Shown here piece after piece: positions 34,033-45,646 of a stretch of DNA of 64,000 nt. The notes beneath the pieces were generated by a model. The model worked only from the letters and a program-made list of their open reading frames with translations. It made no database searches and had not been told where the DNA came from. This stretch comes from an endosymbiont of unidentified scaly snail isolate Monju. Its GTDB lineage: Bacteria > Pseudomonadota > Gammaproteobacteria > Chromatiales > Chromatiaceae. The translations under genes and the position numbers were made by a program. Numbering within the stretch: position 1 is the first letter of the stretch; each line of letters starts with the position of its first letter. The stretch spans positions 1,426,001-1,490,000 of the forward strand of contig NZ_AP012978.1 of NCBI RefSeq assembly GCF_000801295.1, read 5' to 3'.

Positions 34033-35006
34033 TGCAACCTCACGCGCGGATCGACCAGGGTGTAGGAGATGTCGGTCAGCAGCAGCCCCAGGATGTAGAG
34101 CACGGCGCCGAGGAACACCATGGCGCGCACGATGGCGAAGTCCTGGCGGCTGATCGCGTCGATGGTGTAGCTACCCAACCCGGGAATGCCGAAGAAGGAT
34201 TCCAGCAACAGGCTGCCCATAAACAGGGTCGGGATCACCACCACCACGCCGGTCAGGATGGGGATCAGGGCGTTGCGCAACACGTGACCGAACAGCACGG
34301 CGCGCTCGGACAGCCCCTTGGCGCGCGCGGTGCGCACAAAGTCCTTGCCGACCTCCTCGAGGAACAGGGTACGGTACCAGCGCGTGCCCGAACCGATGCC
34401 CGAGATCGCGCCGATGATCACCGGCAGCACCAGGAAGCGCCAGGCATCAGGCCCTGGCGCATAGCCGGAGATGGGGAACAGATTGAGCAGCTTGCCCAGC
34501 AGCACCTGTCCGCCAATGATGTAGAACAAGCCCGAGATGGACATCATGGCCACGCACAGCACCACGCCCCAGAAATCCAGGTAGGTGCCGCGAAAGAAGG
34601 CCAGCAACAGCGAGAAGCTGATGTTCACCGCCAGTCCCACCAGCATGATGGGTATCGCGATCGCCAGGCTGGGCCACATGCGCTGCGCGATGTCGTGCCC
34701 GATGTTGCGCCCGCTGTCGGACTGGCCGAAGTCGAAGGCGAACAGGCGCACCGACTTGTCGAAGAAGATGGTGTCGGTCAGCTTGTCCAGTCCCTCGGCC
34801 TCGGCGTTCCACACCAACGGCTTGTCGTAGCCGCGTTCCGCCTTCCACTCGGCGATCGCCTGGTCGCTGACCCGCTTGAGCCCCAGGTGCATGCGCGCCA
34901 TGTCGTCTGGCGAGTTGACCACGAAGAACAGCAGGAAGGTGAGCAGGTTCACCCCGACCAGGATGGGGATGGCATAGAGCACGCGGCGGACGATATAGGC
35001 CATCAT
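34029..35006 (-). CDS. yejB: peptide ABC transporter permease (YejB-like)
   Basis: A 325-residue inner-membrane permease of the DppB/OppB type. It has an N-terminal helix (YAIPILVGVNLLTFLLFFVV), a periplasmic loop with the YejB-type insert (ERGYDKPLVWNAEAEG), five further helices, and the ATPase-contact loop DFVRTARAKGLSERAVLFGH. ATG 35006 overlaps the stop of the substrate-binding protein gene. Confidence 0.93.
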   Translation of the reverse strand: MMAYIVRRVLYAIPILVGVNLLTFLLFFVVNSPDDMARMHLGLKRVSDQAIAEWKAERGYDKPLVWNAEAEGLDKLTDTIFFDKSVRLFAFDFGQSDSGRNIGHDIAQRMWPSLAIAIPIMLVGLAVNISFSLLLAFFRGTYLDFWGVVLCVAMMSISGLFYIIGGQVLLGKLLNLFPISGYAPGPDAWRFLVLPVIIGAISGIGSGTRWYRTLFLEEVGKDFVRTARAKGLSERAVLFGHVLRNALIPILTGVVVVIPTLFMGSLLLESFFGIPGLGSYTIDAISRQDFAIVRAMVFLGAVLYILGLLLTDISYTLVDPRVRLQ

Positions 35007-37255
35007 CGCGCACGTCTCCTCTCACGCGCCCGGTAATCGCGGATCGCGGGCACCGCGGACAGCACCAGCAGACCCAGCAGGGTCCACAGCGGCCAGGTCA
35101 CCGGCTGGTTCCATTCCTTCTGCCGGCGGGCGCGCAAGGCACCGCCGATGCGCTTGTACTTGAGGGTATTGTTGGCCATCAGGTGCGGCAGGGCGTTGTG
35201 GTACCAGACATGGTGCAGGCTGAACGCCTTGGGATAGTAGCCGAACAGCCAGGGCGACTCGGTCTGCAGAATGGCCACCATGCGGTCGATCACCTGCTGT
35301 CGCTCGGCACCGTTGGGCAGGTTCTTCATGCGCTCGAACAGGGCATCGAACTCGGCATTGGCGAAGTTGGCCGCGTTCTCGCCGTGGTGCTCGACCTTGC
35401 TGTTGGGGCCGTAGAGCAGGAACAGGAAGTTCTCGGGGTCGGGATAGTCGGCATTCCAGCCCCAGCTGAAGATCTGCGCGGTGCCCTTGAGCATCTTTTC
35501 CTGGAAGCGGTTGTAGTCGGTGGCGCGCACCACCAGCGAGATCCCCAGCTTGCGGAACTGGTTGACGTACCATTGCAGGATGGACTTGCTGCCCGGCCCC
35601 GAGAGCGCGGTGTCGTAGTACAGCACCAGGGCGTTGCCGGTGAGCGGATCGATCCCATCGGGATAGCCCGCCTCGGCCAGCAGGCGCTTCGCCTCCTCGA
35701 TGGAGCGCCGCACCGGCTTGCCGTCCTGCCAGCGATAGACCACGGGATTGATGCCCTCCCTGCCCTCGCGGTACCCGAAGATCCCCGGCGGCAGCGGCCC
35801 GTGCGCCGGCAGGCCGCGCCCGTTGTTGAAGATGGCGATGAACTCCTCCCAGTCCACCGCGATGGCGATCGCCTGGCGCAGCTTGCGCGCACGCTCCTGG
35901 TCGGCCGGGTCGTCGGGATCGCCACCGACCATCGGGTCGCGCATGTTGAAGCCCATGTAGTAGATCGAGGTCTCCACCGCGGTGTCCAGGGCGATGCCTT
36001 TCTCGCGCATCTCCGGGGTCAGGCGCGCGTCGCCATCGGCAGCGAGCTGCACTGCCTGGTCGAAGCTGTCCGAGGCGATGCCCGAGCTGTCGTAATAGCC
36101 CTGGAGGAACTTGTTCCAGCGCGGGATGGCTTCCTTCTCCAGGGCATAGACCTCCTTGTCGATGAACGGCATCGGTTTGCCGGCATCGTCGAGCAGACCA
36201 CGCGCACGGTCGGCCTCGCTGCCCTCGGCGGGATAGCGCTCACCGTGGAAATTGGGATTACGCTCCAGCACCATGCGCAGATTGGGGTTGTTCTCGGTGA
36301 GCATGAAGGGGCCGGTGCCCACCGGGTACCAGTTGAGGGTGATGTTGCGTTCGGTCATGCCGGGCTGGGCATGGAAGCGCTCCGCCTCCCAGGGCATGGG
36401 GGCGAAGAAGTTGGTCGCCAGCCAGTAGATGAACTGCGGGTAGCTGTCCTTCAGGCGGATGCTGTAGGTATAGCGGTCGATCACCCGCACCCCCTCCATC
36501 TGCAGCGGGCGCAGGTCGGTCCACAGGCGCCCGGCGGCACGATCCCGCCGCGCCTGCTCGGCTGCCGCTTTCGCAAACGCCGCGAAACCCTCGATATGCT
36601 CGGCCAGCAACCCGGCCAGCGGCGAGTGGTTGGGCGGAAAGGCCAGGCGCTTGATCTGGTAGGCATAGTCCGCCGCCACCAGCTCGCGGGTGCCGGTCTC
36701 GGGGAAATCGGCCAGGGTGTAACGCTCGGCCAGGTCCTCTTCGCGCAACGGCCAGTAGCGATAGCTACCATCGGCCGTGCGCGCAAACGCCGGGTGCGGC
36801 TGGTAACGGATCCCCGGGCGGATGTGGATCAGATACTCGGTCGTGGCCACCTGGTCGGCCGGCGCGTCCGCCGGCAACAGCCGGCCCGCCGCATCGTACC
36901 GTCGCACCTCGGGCATGCCATCGGCGGTCAGCGGCACCAGCTCGTAGGGGCGCTTCAGGTAATGATATTGCAGAGGGGGCTCATAGACCTGCGAGATGAA
37001 GGCCCATTCGTTGGAGCTGTAGGAGCGCGCCGGGTCCAGGTACTTGGGCCGCTCAGCGAAGGAACTGAAGAACACCGACCCCGACACATCTTCCGAGGGC
37101 CAGGGGTCGTTCCATGGTGGATCACCGCAGCCGCCCAGCACCAGCAGGGCCAGCAGCAGGAGCAGGCGGAACGGATTGTGGCCGAGTCTTTTGAACAAGG
37201 TGCGGCTTTCAGGTAATTTATCGGTTTCCGTACACGGCGATTCGAGGCGGATCAT
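35003..37255 (-). CDS. yejA: peptide ABC transporter substrate-binding protein (YejA-like)
   Basis: A 750-residue periplasmic-binding component of the SBP class 5 family. The lipoprotein signal LLLLLALLVLGGC places the lipidated Cys near residue 43. Family motifs include YLDPARSYSSNEWAF, YPVGTGPFML, NPNFHGERYP, IAVDWEEFIAIFNNGRG and FSWGWNADYPDPENFLFL. Unusually, a C-terminal hydrophobic helix (VTWPLWTLLGLLVLSAVPAI) adds a second membrane anchor. It starts the operon with yejB, yejE and yejF and is divergent from fabI with 58 bases between them. Confidence 0.9.
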   Translation of the reverse strand: MIRLESPCTETDKLPESRTLFKRLGHNPFRLLLLLALLVLGGCGDPPWNDPWPSEDVSGSVFFSSFAERPKYLDPARSYSSNEWAFISQVYEPPLQYHYLKRPYELVPLTADGMPEVRRYDAAGRLLPADAPADQVATTEYLIHIRPGIRYQPHPAFARTADGSYRYWPLREEDLAERYTLADFPETGTRELVAADYAYQIKRLAFPPNHSPLAGLLAEHIEGFAAFAKAAAEQARRDRAAGRLWTDLRPLQMEGVRVIDRYTYSIRLKDSYPQFIYWLATNFFAPMPWEAERFHAQPGMTERNITLNWYPVGTGPFMLTENNPNLRMVLERNPNFHGERYPAEGSEADRARGLLDDAGKPMPFIDKEVYALEKEAIPRWNKFLQGYYDSSGIASDSFDQAVQLAADGDARLTPEMREKGIALDTAVETSIYYMGFNMRDPMVGGDPDDPADQERARKLRQAIAIAVDWEEFIAIFNNGRGLPAHGPLPPGIFGYREGREGINPVVYRWQDGKPVRRSIEEAKRLLAEAGYPDGIDPLTGNALVLYYDTALSGPGSKSILQWYVNQFRKLGISLVVRATDYNRFQEKMLKGTAQIFSWGWNADYPDPENFLFLLYGPNSKVEHHGENAANFANAEFDALFERMKNLPNGAERQQVIDRMVAILQTESPWLFGYYPKAFSLHHVWYHNALPHLMANNTLKYKRIGGALRARRQKEWNQPVTWPLWTLLGLLVLSAVPAIRDYRARERRRAR

Positions 37256-37313
37256 CGCATTCTCCGCCCACGACCGCCAGCGCCGATCAATCTACCAGAG
37301 CAGGTAAGGATTC

Positions 37314-38090
37314 ATGGGTTTTCTCGCCGACAAGAAAGCGCTCATCGTGGGCGTCGCCAGCAACCGTTCGATCGCCTACGGCGTGGCCGCGGCTATGCAC
37401 CGCGAAGGTGCCGAGCTCGCCTTCACCTACCAGGGCGAAAAGCTGGAAAAGCGGGTACGCGGTTTCGCCGAGGAATTCGGCTCGGACATCGTGCTGCCGC
37501 TGGATGTGGCCAGCGACGAACAGATCAACGCGGTGTTCGACACCCTGAAGGAACGCTGGGGCGCGCTCGACTGCCTGGTCCACTCGATCGGTTTCGCCCC
37601 GCGTGATCAGCTCGAGGGCAGCTACATCGACGCCGTCACCCGCGAGGGCTTCCGTATCGCCCACGACATCAGCTCCTACAGCCTGGCAGCCCTGGCCAAG
37701 GCGGCGCGCCCGCTGATGCAGGGCCGTAACGCAAGCATCGTCACCATGACCTACCTGGGCTCGGTGCGCACCGTGCCGAACTACAATGTCATGGGCGTGG
37801 CCAAGGCCTCGCTGGAGGCCAACATGCGTTACCTGGCCGACAGCCTGGGGCCCGAGGGGATTCGCGTCAACGCCGTATCCGCCGGCCCCATCCGCACCCT
37901 GGCCGCCTCCGGCATCTCCGACTTCCGCAGCATGCTGGCCGAGGCCGAAAAGAAAACACCGCTGCGCCGCAACGTCACCATCGAGCAGGTCGGCAACGCC
38001 ACGGCCTTCCTCTGCTCGGACCTGGCCTCGGGCATCACCGGGGACGTGCTGTACGTGGACTCGGGGTACCACATTGTCGGGATGACCTGA
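37314..38090 (+). CDS. fabI: enoyl-ACP reductase (NADH)
   Basis: Reduces enoyl-ACP in the last step of each fatty-acid elongation cycle. The 258-residue short-chain dehydrogenase fold has the FabI-specific nucleotide loop [24 protein letters not shown], and the catalytic Tyr and Lys in [28 protein letters not shown] is the substrate-binding loop. A ribosome site (CAGGTAAGG) precedes ATG 37314. It stands just upstream of the exopolysaccharide locus, separated by about 200 bases. Confidence 0.97.
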   Translation: MGFLADKKALIVGVASNRSIAYGVAAAMHREGAELAFTYQGEKLEKRVRGFAEEFGSDIVLPLDVASDEQINAVFDTLKERWGALDCLVHSIGFAPRDQLEGSYIDAVTREGFRIAHDISSYSLAALAKAARPLMQGRNASIVTMTYLGSVRTVPNYNVMGVAKASLEANMRYLADSLGPEGIRVNAVSAGPIRTLAASGISDFRSMLAEAEKKTPLRRNVTIEQVGNATAFLCSDLASGITGDVLYVDSGYHIVGMT

Positions 38091-38286
38091 ACATCAGCGT
38101 CATAAAACGGTCATAACGCGTTACACAATGCAGAAGTCCTAGCCCAACGAAACCGGGTTCCGTTTCGCCTGCGTGCTCAGGAACTCAGTCATTCACCCAG
38201 AGATTGCCAGGATATCAACCATGAAACCAGGAGAGAGGACACCATAACGACTGACCTGGGCACCAGGGACGGCTACCACGGGGGTC

Positions 38287-39717
38287 ATGGTAGCTACTAC
38301 TGTGCTGACGGCGGAACCCAACTACCTGCGCAAATCACACCGCGTCTCGTTGCCGATGGTCGTCATCATCGGCGAACGAGCCTATCGCACACGTGACTGG
38401 TCATTGACCGGGGTCGGCCTGGAAGATTTCGACCAGGAGATCCGCCCGGGAGAAGTCGTCTCCGCCACCTTGCGCCTCCCCATGCAAGGCTCTCGCCTGG
38501 AACTGCAACAGGCACTGCGGTTCACCGGACAACACGGTGACGTTTTCGGTTTCGAGTTCCATGAACTCCGGCCGCGCAACCGGCGCATCCTGCGCCACTA
38601 CGTGGAACTGGCGGTGGAAGGCAAGCTCGACAACGTCGAGGACCTGATCGCCGTCGTTACTGCCCCCGAGGTCTCCACTCCTATCCAGGAAGCCCTGAAT
38701 CTCGCGGACCTGGACAACGAGGAACTGATCTCGCGCTTCCGTTTCCGCAGCGCCCTCACCCTGGTTTTCGCCTTCCTCTTTCTCGTCCTGCTGCTGGCCA
38801 CCCTTTTCTACAACACCACCTACCGGGTATCGGGGGTTGGTGTCATCACGGGCAACCTCACTAAAGTCAGCGCTGGCACTGTGGGCGTGGTCACCCAGGT
38901 GATGAAACAGGCGAATCAACCCGTCAAGGCCGGTGAGATCATCGCCTATATTGCGGACGAGAAATATGACCAGCAGATTGCGCTGCTCGAGCAGCGTCAG
39001 ATCGAACTGCGCAAGAAGCTTGCCCTGGTCGAAACCGCTCGCGCCGGCATCACCAATGCGCTGATCGACGAACTCGAGGAACTGGTGAAAACGCGCGAAA
39101 AGGAGCTGAATCGCGCACGACGCCTCCACAGGGAGCGCCTGATATCCTTCAAGGACCTCGCCTACATCGAAAATCAGTACCGGCAGGCCCGCATTGCACT
39201 GGCGCGCGAACGCAGGCAGAGCGAGACCCGCCAGACTTCGACACTCGCGGAAGAAACCTCCCTCAAACGTGCACTGACGGAGCTCGAAAAGCGACTGGTG
39301 GAACTGCGGCGCCAGGGAGATATCCGACCCGTGGTCTCGCCCAGTTCGGGCCTGGTCTTCAACACCGGGATCCAGAAGGGGCAACGGGTCTCTGCGGCCA
39401 CCACCATTGCGCTGTTGCAGGACGATCGGGCGCCCTACGTATTGCTTTCGCTTCCGGTGGAAAGCGCACTCAAGCTGTCACCTGGCATGAAGGCAACCGT
39501 GGTGGTTCCCCGCCTTCGGCGTGAATACAGCGCCACCATCACCGCACTGGGATACAGCGCAGTCAACCCCGAAGTCACCATCTCGCAGGAAGCCAGCCTC
39601 AACGAGACCCTGGTCAAGCTGACCCTGGACGATCCGAAGGTCCGCCTCCCCGCCCACCTGCGGGTCAATGTCTGGGTCAAGACCTTCTCGTGGCGCTGGT
39701 TGCTGCCCTCGCCCTGA
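38287..39717 (+). CDS. Alg44-like PilZ and membrane-fusion protein
   Basis: A 476-residue protein combining a cytoplasmic c-di-GMP-binding PilZ domain with a periplasmic HlyD-type adaptor. The PilZ ligand motifs are RKSHR (Arg15, Arg19) and DWSLTG (Asp37, Ser39, Gly42). One membrane helix (LTLVFAFLFLVLLLATLFY) lies near residue 160. The periplasmic part has a lipoyl-like half (GVVTQVMKQANQPVKAGEII), a coiled coil near 230-330, and a second half (VSPSSGLVFNTGIQKGQRV). This is the domain order of Pseudomonas Alg44, which activates alginate polymerisation on c-di-GMP binding. The following synthase starts one base after its stop. Confidence 0.85.
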   Translation: MVATTVLTAEPNYLRKSHRVSLPMVVIIGERAYRTRDWSLTGVGLEDFDQEIRPGEVVSATLRLPMQGSRLELQQALRFTGQHGDVFGFEFHELRPRNRRILRHYVELAVEGKLDNVEDLIAVVTAPEVSTPIQEALNLADLDNEELISRFRFRSALTLVFAFLFLVLLLATLFYNTTYRVSGVGVITGNLTKVSAGTVGVVTQVMKQANQPVKAGEIIAYIADEKYDQQIALLEQRQIELRKKLALVETARAGITNALIDELEELVKTREKELNRARRLHRERLISFKDLAYIENQYRQARIALARERRQSETRQTSTLAEETSLKRALTELEKRLVELRRQGDIRPVVSPSSGLVFNTGIQKGQRVSAATTIALLQDDRAPYVLLSLPVESALKLSPGMKATVVVPRLRREYSATITALGYSAVNPEVTISQEASLNETLVKLTLDDPKVRLPAHLRVNVWVKTFSWRWLLPSP

Positions 39718-39718
39718 T

Positions 39719-41386
39719 ATGCCGACGCGCAGTCCCGTACTCTTCCGTATCAACCGGAGGATCGGCAACACCGAGGGATTCTACTCCCTCATCGTCCCGG
39801 CCATTGTCTATCTCTCCCTGGCTGTGGCGATCCTCTATGCCATGTGGCCGTATTTCTACCACATAAAGAACGAAACCTTCATCGTACTGGGAATCTTCGC
39901 CAGCTGGCGCTACGGCTGGGCGATCACCCATTACATCCGGGCCGTCATCTACGAATTCTTCCGGTACCCGCGACTTCGGCGTCTTACCCACGATCTCCCG
40001 CCGGATCAGCGCTACCCCAGTCACATCTTTTTCATCATTCCCTCCTACCGTGAAGAGGCCTGGGTGACCCTGGAGGCAATCCACTCGCTGTTCTCCAACC
40101 TGGCGGAAATAGAGATCACGGCCACCTTCATCGTCGCAACCGGGTCGGACGAGGACGACAAGGCCGTCTATGCCGCCTACAAGGCCCATCCCTATCACCA
40201 CAATGTGGAACTGGTGCTGCAACGCCAGAAACAGGGAAAACGCATCGCCATGGGCCATGCACTCCGCGCCCTGGCTCGCCGATACGATGGCGATTACAAC
40301 AGTGTCACCATCTTCATGGACGGCGATTCCTATCTGCCTCCCCGCTCGCTGGCGATCGCCCTGCCCTTTTTCACCCGCTTCCGCGACCTGGGGGCAGCCA
40401 CCACCAACGAGGCAGCCTTCATCAATACCCGCTCGCTGTTGTACAAGGAGTGGTTCAACCTGAAATTCGGACAACGGCATCTGTTGTTCAAGTCCCATGC
40501 CCTATCCAACAAGGTCCTGACCCTGACCGGCCGTTTCTCCATGTTTCGGACCGCCATCATTGCCCAGGAAGACTTCATCCAGCAGATCGAAAATGACTAT
40601 CTCGACCACTGGATGCACGGCCGCTTCCGCTTCCTGATGGGAGACGGCAAGAGCACCTGGTTCTACCTGCTGAAACACGGCTGGAACATGCTCTACCTGC
40701 ATGATGTCATCGCCTACTCCCTGGAATCACGGGACGACAGCTTCCTGAAGATCAGCATGTCGCTGCCCTATCGCTGGTACGGCAATACCCTGCGTAACAA
40801 CCTGCGTGCGCTCAAACTGGGATGGCGTAGAACCGGCCTGTTCATCTGGTGGTGCATATTCGACCAGCGCATCAACATGTGGACCGGACTGGCCGGTATT
40901 ACCGGCGCCACCATACTCAGCCTGTCCAAGTCGTTCATCTATCTACCCTTCTACATCGCCTGGGTACTCATCGTGAAGACGCTGCAGACCAGCGTCATCG
41001 CACTGCGCGGACACCCGGTGAGTCTGCTCACCATTCCCCTCATGCTGTACAACCAGTGGATCGGCTCGCTGATCAAGATCAAGGCATCTTTCCACCTGGC
41101 GGATCAGAGCTGGTCAAAAGGCGGGCAAAAACAGTCCAGTCAACAGGACCACATCGCCGTCCCGCACCCTCTGCCCCCCCTCATGCCAGACCTCACCATG
41201 CTGGTGTCGGTACTGCTGTTTTTCTATGTGATGCTGCTTGCCGAGGGGGCACTGGAGTTGCCCAGATGGCCGCACGCCCGGGCCTTTGCCGCGGGGAACC
41301 ATGTAGAGATCGATCTGACACTCTATGGCGTCGTTGCAGACGACGGGAAAGATGACAGCGCGGCCATCCGCAGGGTGCTGGACTGA
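39719..41386 (+). pseudogene. Alg8-like family 2 glycosyltransferase running into a beta-helix domain, truncated by IS
   Basis: The first 480 residues form a membrane polysaccharide synthase related to mannuronan synthase Alg8: two N-terminal helices, a GT2 core with IIPSYREEAWVTLEA, QRQKQGKRIAMGHAL, metal-binding DGDS (201-204), LTGRFSMFR, GDGKSTWFYLLK and RWYGNTLRNN, then C-terminal helices. After a linker the same frame adds one more helix (LTMLVSVLLFFYVMLLAEGA) and a periplasmic start of a pectate-lyase-type domain (EIDLTLYGVVADDGKDDSAA). The frame ends where the IS begins: GAC-TGA uses the IS terminus as stop. The polymer is unknown; the synthase core itself looks whole. Confidence 0.78.
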
Positions 41387-41422
41387 ACCGCCCCGGATAT
41401 TCCGGAGACTGTTTTGTTTGAG

Positions 41423-42642
<1,220 letters not shown>

Positions 42643-42693
42643 AGACTCTATCCTCTCAAGAAATGGAGTCTCCGGGAAACCCGGGGCGGTTCA

Positions 42694-43004
42694 CTGCGTA
42701 TCGCCCGCAGTCACCGCAACGTCTTCGACGGCATCGAACTGCGTGGATTGCGGCATCTGACCCTGCAATGGAGCAGCAGTTACAACAGCCTGAGGCACAT
42801 ACGAGGCGATACCGATATCAATTTCCACGGTGGATACAGCCACCGCAACCGGCTGCGTCATCTCCGTTTGACGCTGTCGCCAGAACGTCCCTGGCCACCG
42901 ATGCGGATGCACGCTGGGCGCCACCAGACGGGCCGGCCAACCGGGTTCAGCAATGTCTCTGGCGATACCGGGAGCAAACCGGATGGAAGACATGCGACGA
43001 TTGA
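42694..43004 (+). pseudogene. 3' remnant of the beta-helix (pectate-lyase-like) coding region
   Basis: Directly after the IS an open frame without its own start reads RSHRNVFDGIELRGLRHLTL and later INFHGGYSHRNRLRHLRLTL, with the short strand-turn pattern of right-handed parallel beta-helix proteins. Around 42885 a more protein-like end appears in another frame (SLATDADARWAPPDGPANRV then QQCLWRYREQTGWK, stop at 43004), suggesting one further frameshift; the first frame stays open to 43035. It is read as the far end of the domain that begins at the end of the Alg8-like gene. The central coils are missing. Confidence 0.55.
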
Positions 43005-44239
43005 TCCTGCTGACCTTTCTGATGATCGGTATTGATCCGGCGATGGCAACGGGACTGGACGCCCGGTTCGGGAAGCATTATCTCGAAGGAGCCCCCGTTC
43101 CAGCCGGCTCGGCCGAAATGCAATGGAAGAAGGCGCTCGCCACGAGCAAGCGCTACAACCGTCTGCTGTCCGAAATCTCGCCCTTCAAGGGCGTCTATCT
43201 GAGATTGGAAGGAAATCACAACCTGGACTCCGGCCGCGACCTGCTGCGCTATGGCCTGGATTGGGATCTCTTTGCCAACGGTCGCCGCGAGGCACAAAGA
43301 CGTCACGAAAAGACCGTACTCGAACGCCGGGTACAATTTCTTCAGCTGCTGCGCGACATGAGTGAACGTGCCGCCCAGGAACGCCACTATCTCGTCGACC
43401 AGCTACGCACCCGGGTGCTCACCGACTGGCTGAAAGCCAAGGTGCAACTGGTCGAGCAGCAACTCGCGCAGCTCCGCGGAGCGTTACGCGCCGGCTTCGC
43501 CACCCGGGAGCAGGTCGAACAGCTCCGTCTTCTCTTGAAGCAAACCCGTGAGCGACTACAGGCACAACCGGATAACACGATGGCCATGCCCGCTTCGTGG
43601 CAATTGCTGCTCAACCAGCTCACGGAACTGCAATTGAAACCGCACAGCGAACTGCTGGCCAGAACCCTTTCTCAACATCCCGACCTCGCGCTGCAAAGGC
43701 TCTTTCAACAACGTGCCGATTTCCAGCGCGACTGGAAAGACGATCTCGAGGCTCGCCTCTATATCGAGAGAAACGAGACAGCAGCAAGCCGCACCGACCA
43801 GGGCACGGTGATCGGCTTCCGCGTGCGAATGCCACTCGAGCGCCCGGCACACCGGGAAGAACTGGTCCGGCTGGAACGTTCGCTCTACGAGGATCAGGTC
43901 CAGGCGATACGAACCCGCCTGCGACAACGTATCGACCAGATCATACGTCGCTGGCACCAGCACCGCGCCATTCTCAAGGCCCATCTCTACCACCTGAATA
44001 CACTTGAGCGCTCGCTGTCGCGCCTCGCGCGTCATGCCCGCATGGCCCTGCCCTCGCTGCCCTATTCACCGGATGCCGAATTGCGGGTGAAGCAGCGCGA
44101 ACGACTGGACCTGTTGCGCGACATCCTCATGGAACGTCTGCAATTGCTCGACTACCTGGTGGACCTGGGCCAGTTGGCTCAATTGCCTGACCCCCGGGAC
44201 CTGTTTACCGAAACCGACCGGTTCCGGGCCCCGCAGTGA
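42983..44239 (+). CDS. TolC-like coiled-coil outer-membrane efflux-type protein
   Basis: A 418-residue exported protein with a signal peptide (RRLILLTFLMIGIDPAMA). YLRLEGNHNLDSGRDLLRYG and GLDWDLFANGRREAQRRH resemble the strand-then-helix start of TolC-family proteins. Two long coiled-coil sections follow (near 100-190 and 290-400), with a second strand-like region (EARLYIERNETA, TVIGFRVRMPLE) between them, matching the two-fold repeat of the family. I chose ATG 42983 because GGGAG precedes it; ATG 42992 is possible. It probably forms the outer-membrane exit for the polymer, paired with the HlyD-like protein. It ends one base before the converging dctM stop. Confidence 0.6.
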   Translation: MEDMRRLILLTFLMIGIDPAMATGLDARFGKHYLEGAPVPAGSAEMQWKKALATSKRYNRLLSEISPFKGVYLRLEGNHNLDSGRDLLRYGLDWDLFANGRREAQRRHEKTVLERRVQFLQLLRDMSERAAQERHYLVDQLRTRVLTDWLKAKVQLVEQQLAQLRGALRAGFATREQVEQLRLLLKQTRERLQAQPDNTMAMPASWQLLLNQLTELQLKPHSELLARTLSQHPDLALQRLFQQRADFQRDWKDDLEARLYIERNETAASRTDQGTVIGFRVRMPLERPAHREELVRLERSLYEDQVQAIRTRLRQRIDQIIRRWHQHRAILKAHLYHLNTLERSLSRLARHARMALPSLPYSPDAELRVKQRERLDLLRDILMERLQLLDYLVDLGQLAQLPDPRDLFTETDRFRAPQ

Positions 44240-45646
44240 TCAACGCCCGATGACGATCTCCGGTCCCATCAGGGTGTTGGGCACGACCGTCGACAACCAG
44301 GGCACATAGGTGATCAGGATCAGGAACAGGAACAGGATCGCCAGCCACGGCAGGGCCGCGCGCACCACCCCCAGCACCGGCATCTTCGCCACCCCTGCGG
44401 TGACGAAGAGATTCAGCCCCACCGGTGGAGTAATCATGCCGATCTCCATGTTCACGACCATGATGATGCCCAGGTGGATGGGATCGATACCCAGCTTCAT
44501 GGCGATGGGGAAGACCAGCGGAGCGACGATGACAATCAACCCCGACGGCTCCATGAACTGACCGCCGATCAGCAGGATCAGGTTCACGATCACCAGGAAC
44601 ATCACCGGACCGAAACCGGCATCGAGCATCGCCTGCGCAATCTCCTGCGGGATGCGTTCCTCGGTGAGCACGTGCTTGAGGATCAGCGCGTTGGCGATGA
44701 TGAACAGCAACATGATGGTGAGCTTCCCGCCTTCGAGCAGGGCGTGGCGATGGTCGCGATGGAAGATCGCCGGCAGCAGGTAGACGAAGAACTCCGCGGT
44801 GTTGCGCGCCAGGGCGTGCAGGCGCCCCTCACCCGGCCTGCGGCGAGGCCTGTCCTTCAGCGGCCCCATGTCCCGATACACGAAATTGGCGATGAAAAAG
44901 GCATACACCGAGGCCACCGCCGCGGCTTCGGTCGGCGTGAACACTCCGCCATAGATACCGCCCAGGATGATGACGATCAGGAACAGGCCCCAGCCCGCTT
45001 CGCGCGCCGCCGCCCAGATCTCGGCAAACCCCGCAAAGGGCTGCGCGGGCAGATTCTTCACCCGCGCCGCCACATAGATGCCCACCATCAGCATGAAACC
45101 GGCGAGCAGGCCGGGGATGATACCGGCAAGAAACATGCGCCCCACCGAAACATCGGTGGCGGCGGCATAAACCACCATCACGATGGACGGCGGGATCAGG
45201 ATACCCAGGGTGCCGGCATTGCAGATCACCCCGGCGGCAAAATCGCGACTGTAACCGACCTTGACCATGCCCGCGATCACCAGCGAACCGATGGCCACTA
45301 CCGTGGCCGGCGAGGAACCCGAGAGCGCGGCAAACAGCATACAGGCGAACACGCCGGCGATCGCCAGGCCGCCGCGCACATGCCCCACGGTGGCGATGGC
45401 AAAACGGATGATGCGACGCGCCACCCCCCCAGTGGCCATGTAGGACGACGCCAGGATGAAGAACGGGATGGCCAGCAGGGTGTAATGCCCCTCGAAGGCC
45501 TCGAACAGGGTCTGCGCCACGCTGGCCAGCGAGCTGTCGGAATAGTAGAGCAGGAACAGGATGCTCGACAGGCCCAGCGCCACCGCAATGGGCACACCGA
45601 TGGCCAGCAGCAGGAGCACTCCGAGGAACAGCGATGCCGCGGCCAT
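44240..45646 (-). CDS. dctM: TRAP transporter large permease DctM
   Basis: A 468-residue membrane protein with about 12 helices that forms the transport channel of a tripartite ATP-independent periplasmic transporter. Typical segments are FFILASSYMATGGVARRI, GSSPATVVAIGSLVIAGM, GTLGILIPPSIVMVVYA and MIGMITPPVGLNLFV-like IGMITPPVGLNLFVTAG. A charged loop near 270-300 is longer than in the shortest members, as in other gammaproteobacterial homologues. It follows dctQ directly. Confidence 0.94.
   Translation of the reverse strand: MAAASLFLGVLLLLAIGVPIAVALGLSSILFLLYYSDSSLASVAQTLFEAFEGHYTLLAIPFFILASSYMATGGVARRIIRFAIATVGHVRGGLAIAGVFACMLFAALSGSSPATVVAIGSLVIAGMVKVGYSRDFAAGVICNAGTLGILIPPSIVMVVYAAATDVSVGRMFLAGIIPGLLAGFMLMVGIYVAARVKNLPAQPFAGFAEIWAAAREAGWGLFLIVIILGGIYGGVFTPTEAAAVASVYAFFIANFVYRDMGPLKDRPRRRPGEGRLHALARNTAEFFVYLLPAIFHRDHRHALLEGGKLTIMLLFIIANALILKHVLTEERIPQEIAQAMLDAGFGPVMFLVIVNLILLIGGQFMEPSGLIVIVAPLVFPIAMKLGIDPIHLGIIMVVNMEIGMITPPVGLNLFVTAGVAKMPVLGVVRAALPWLAILFLFLILITYVPWLSTVVPNTLMGPEIVIGR

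Noticed and set aside
38148-38167. CGAAAC/GTTTCG hairpin after fabI as a terminator
   Set aside because: The stem is only 6 bp with an 8-base loop and no T run; too weak to call.
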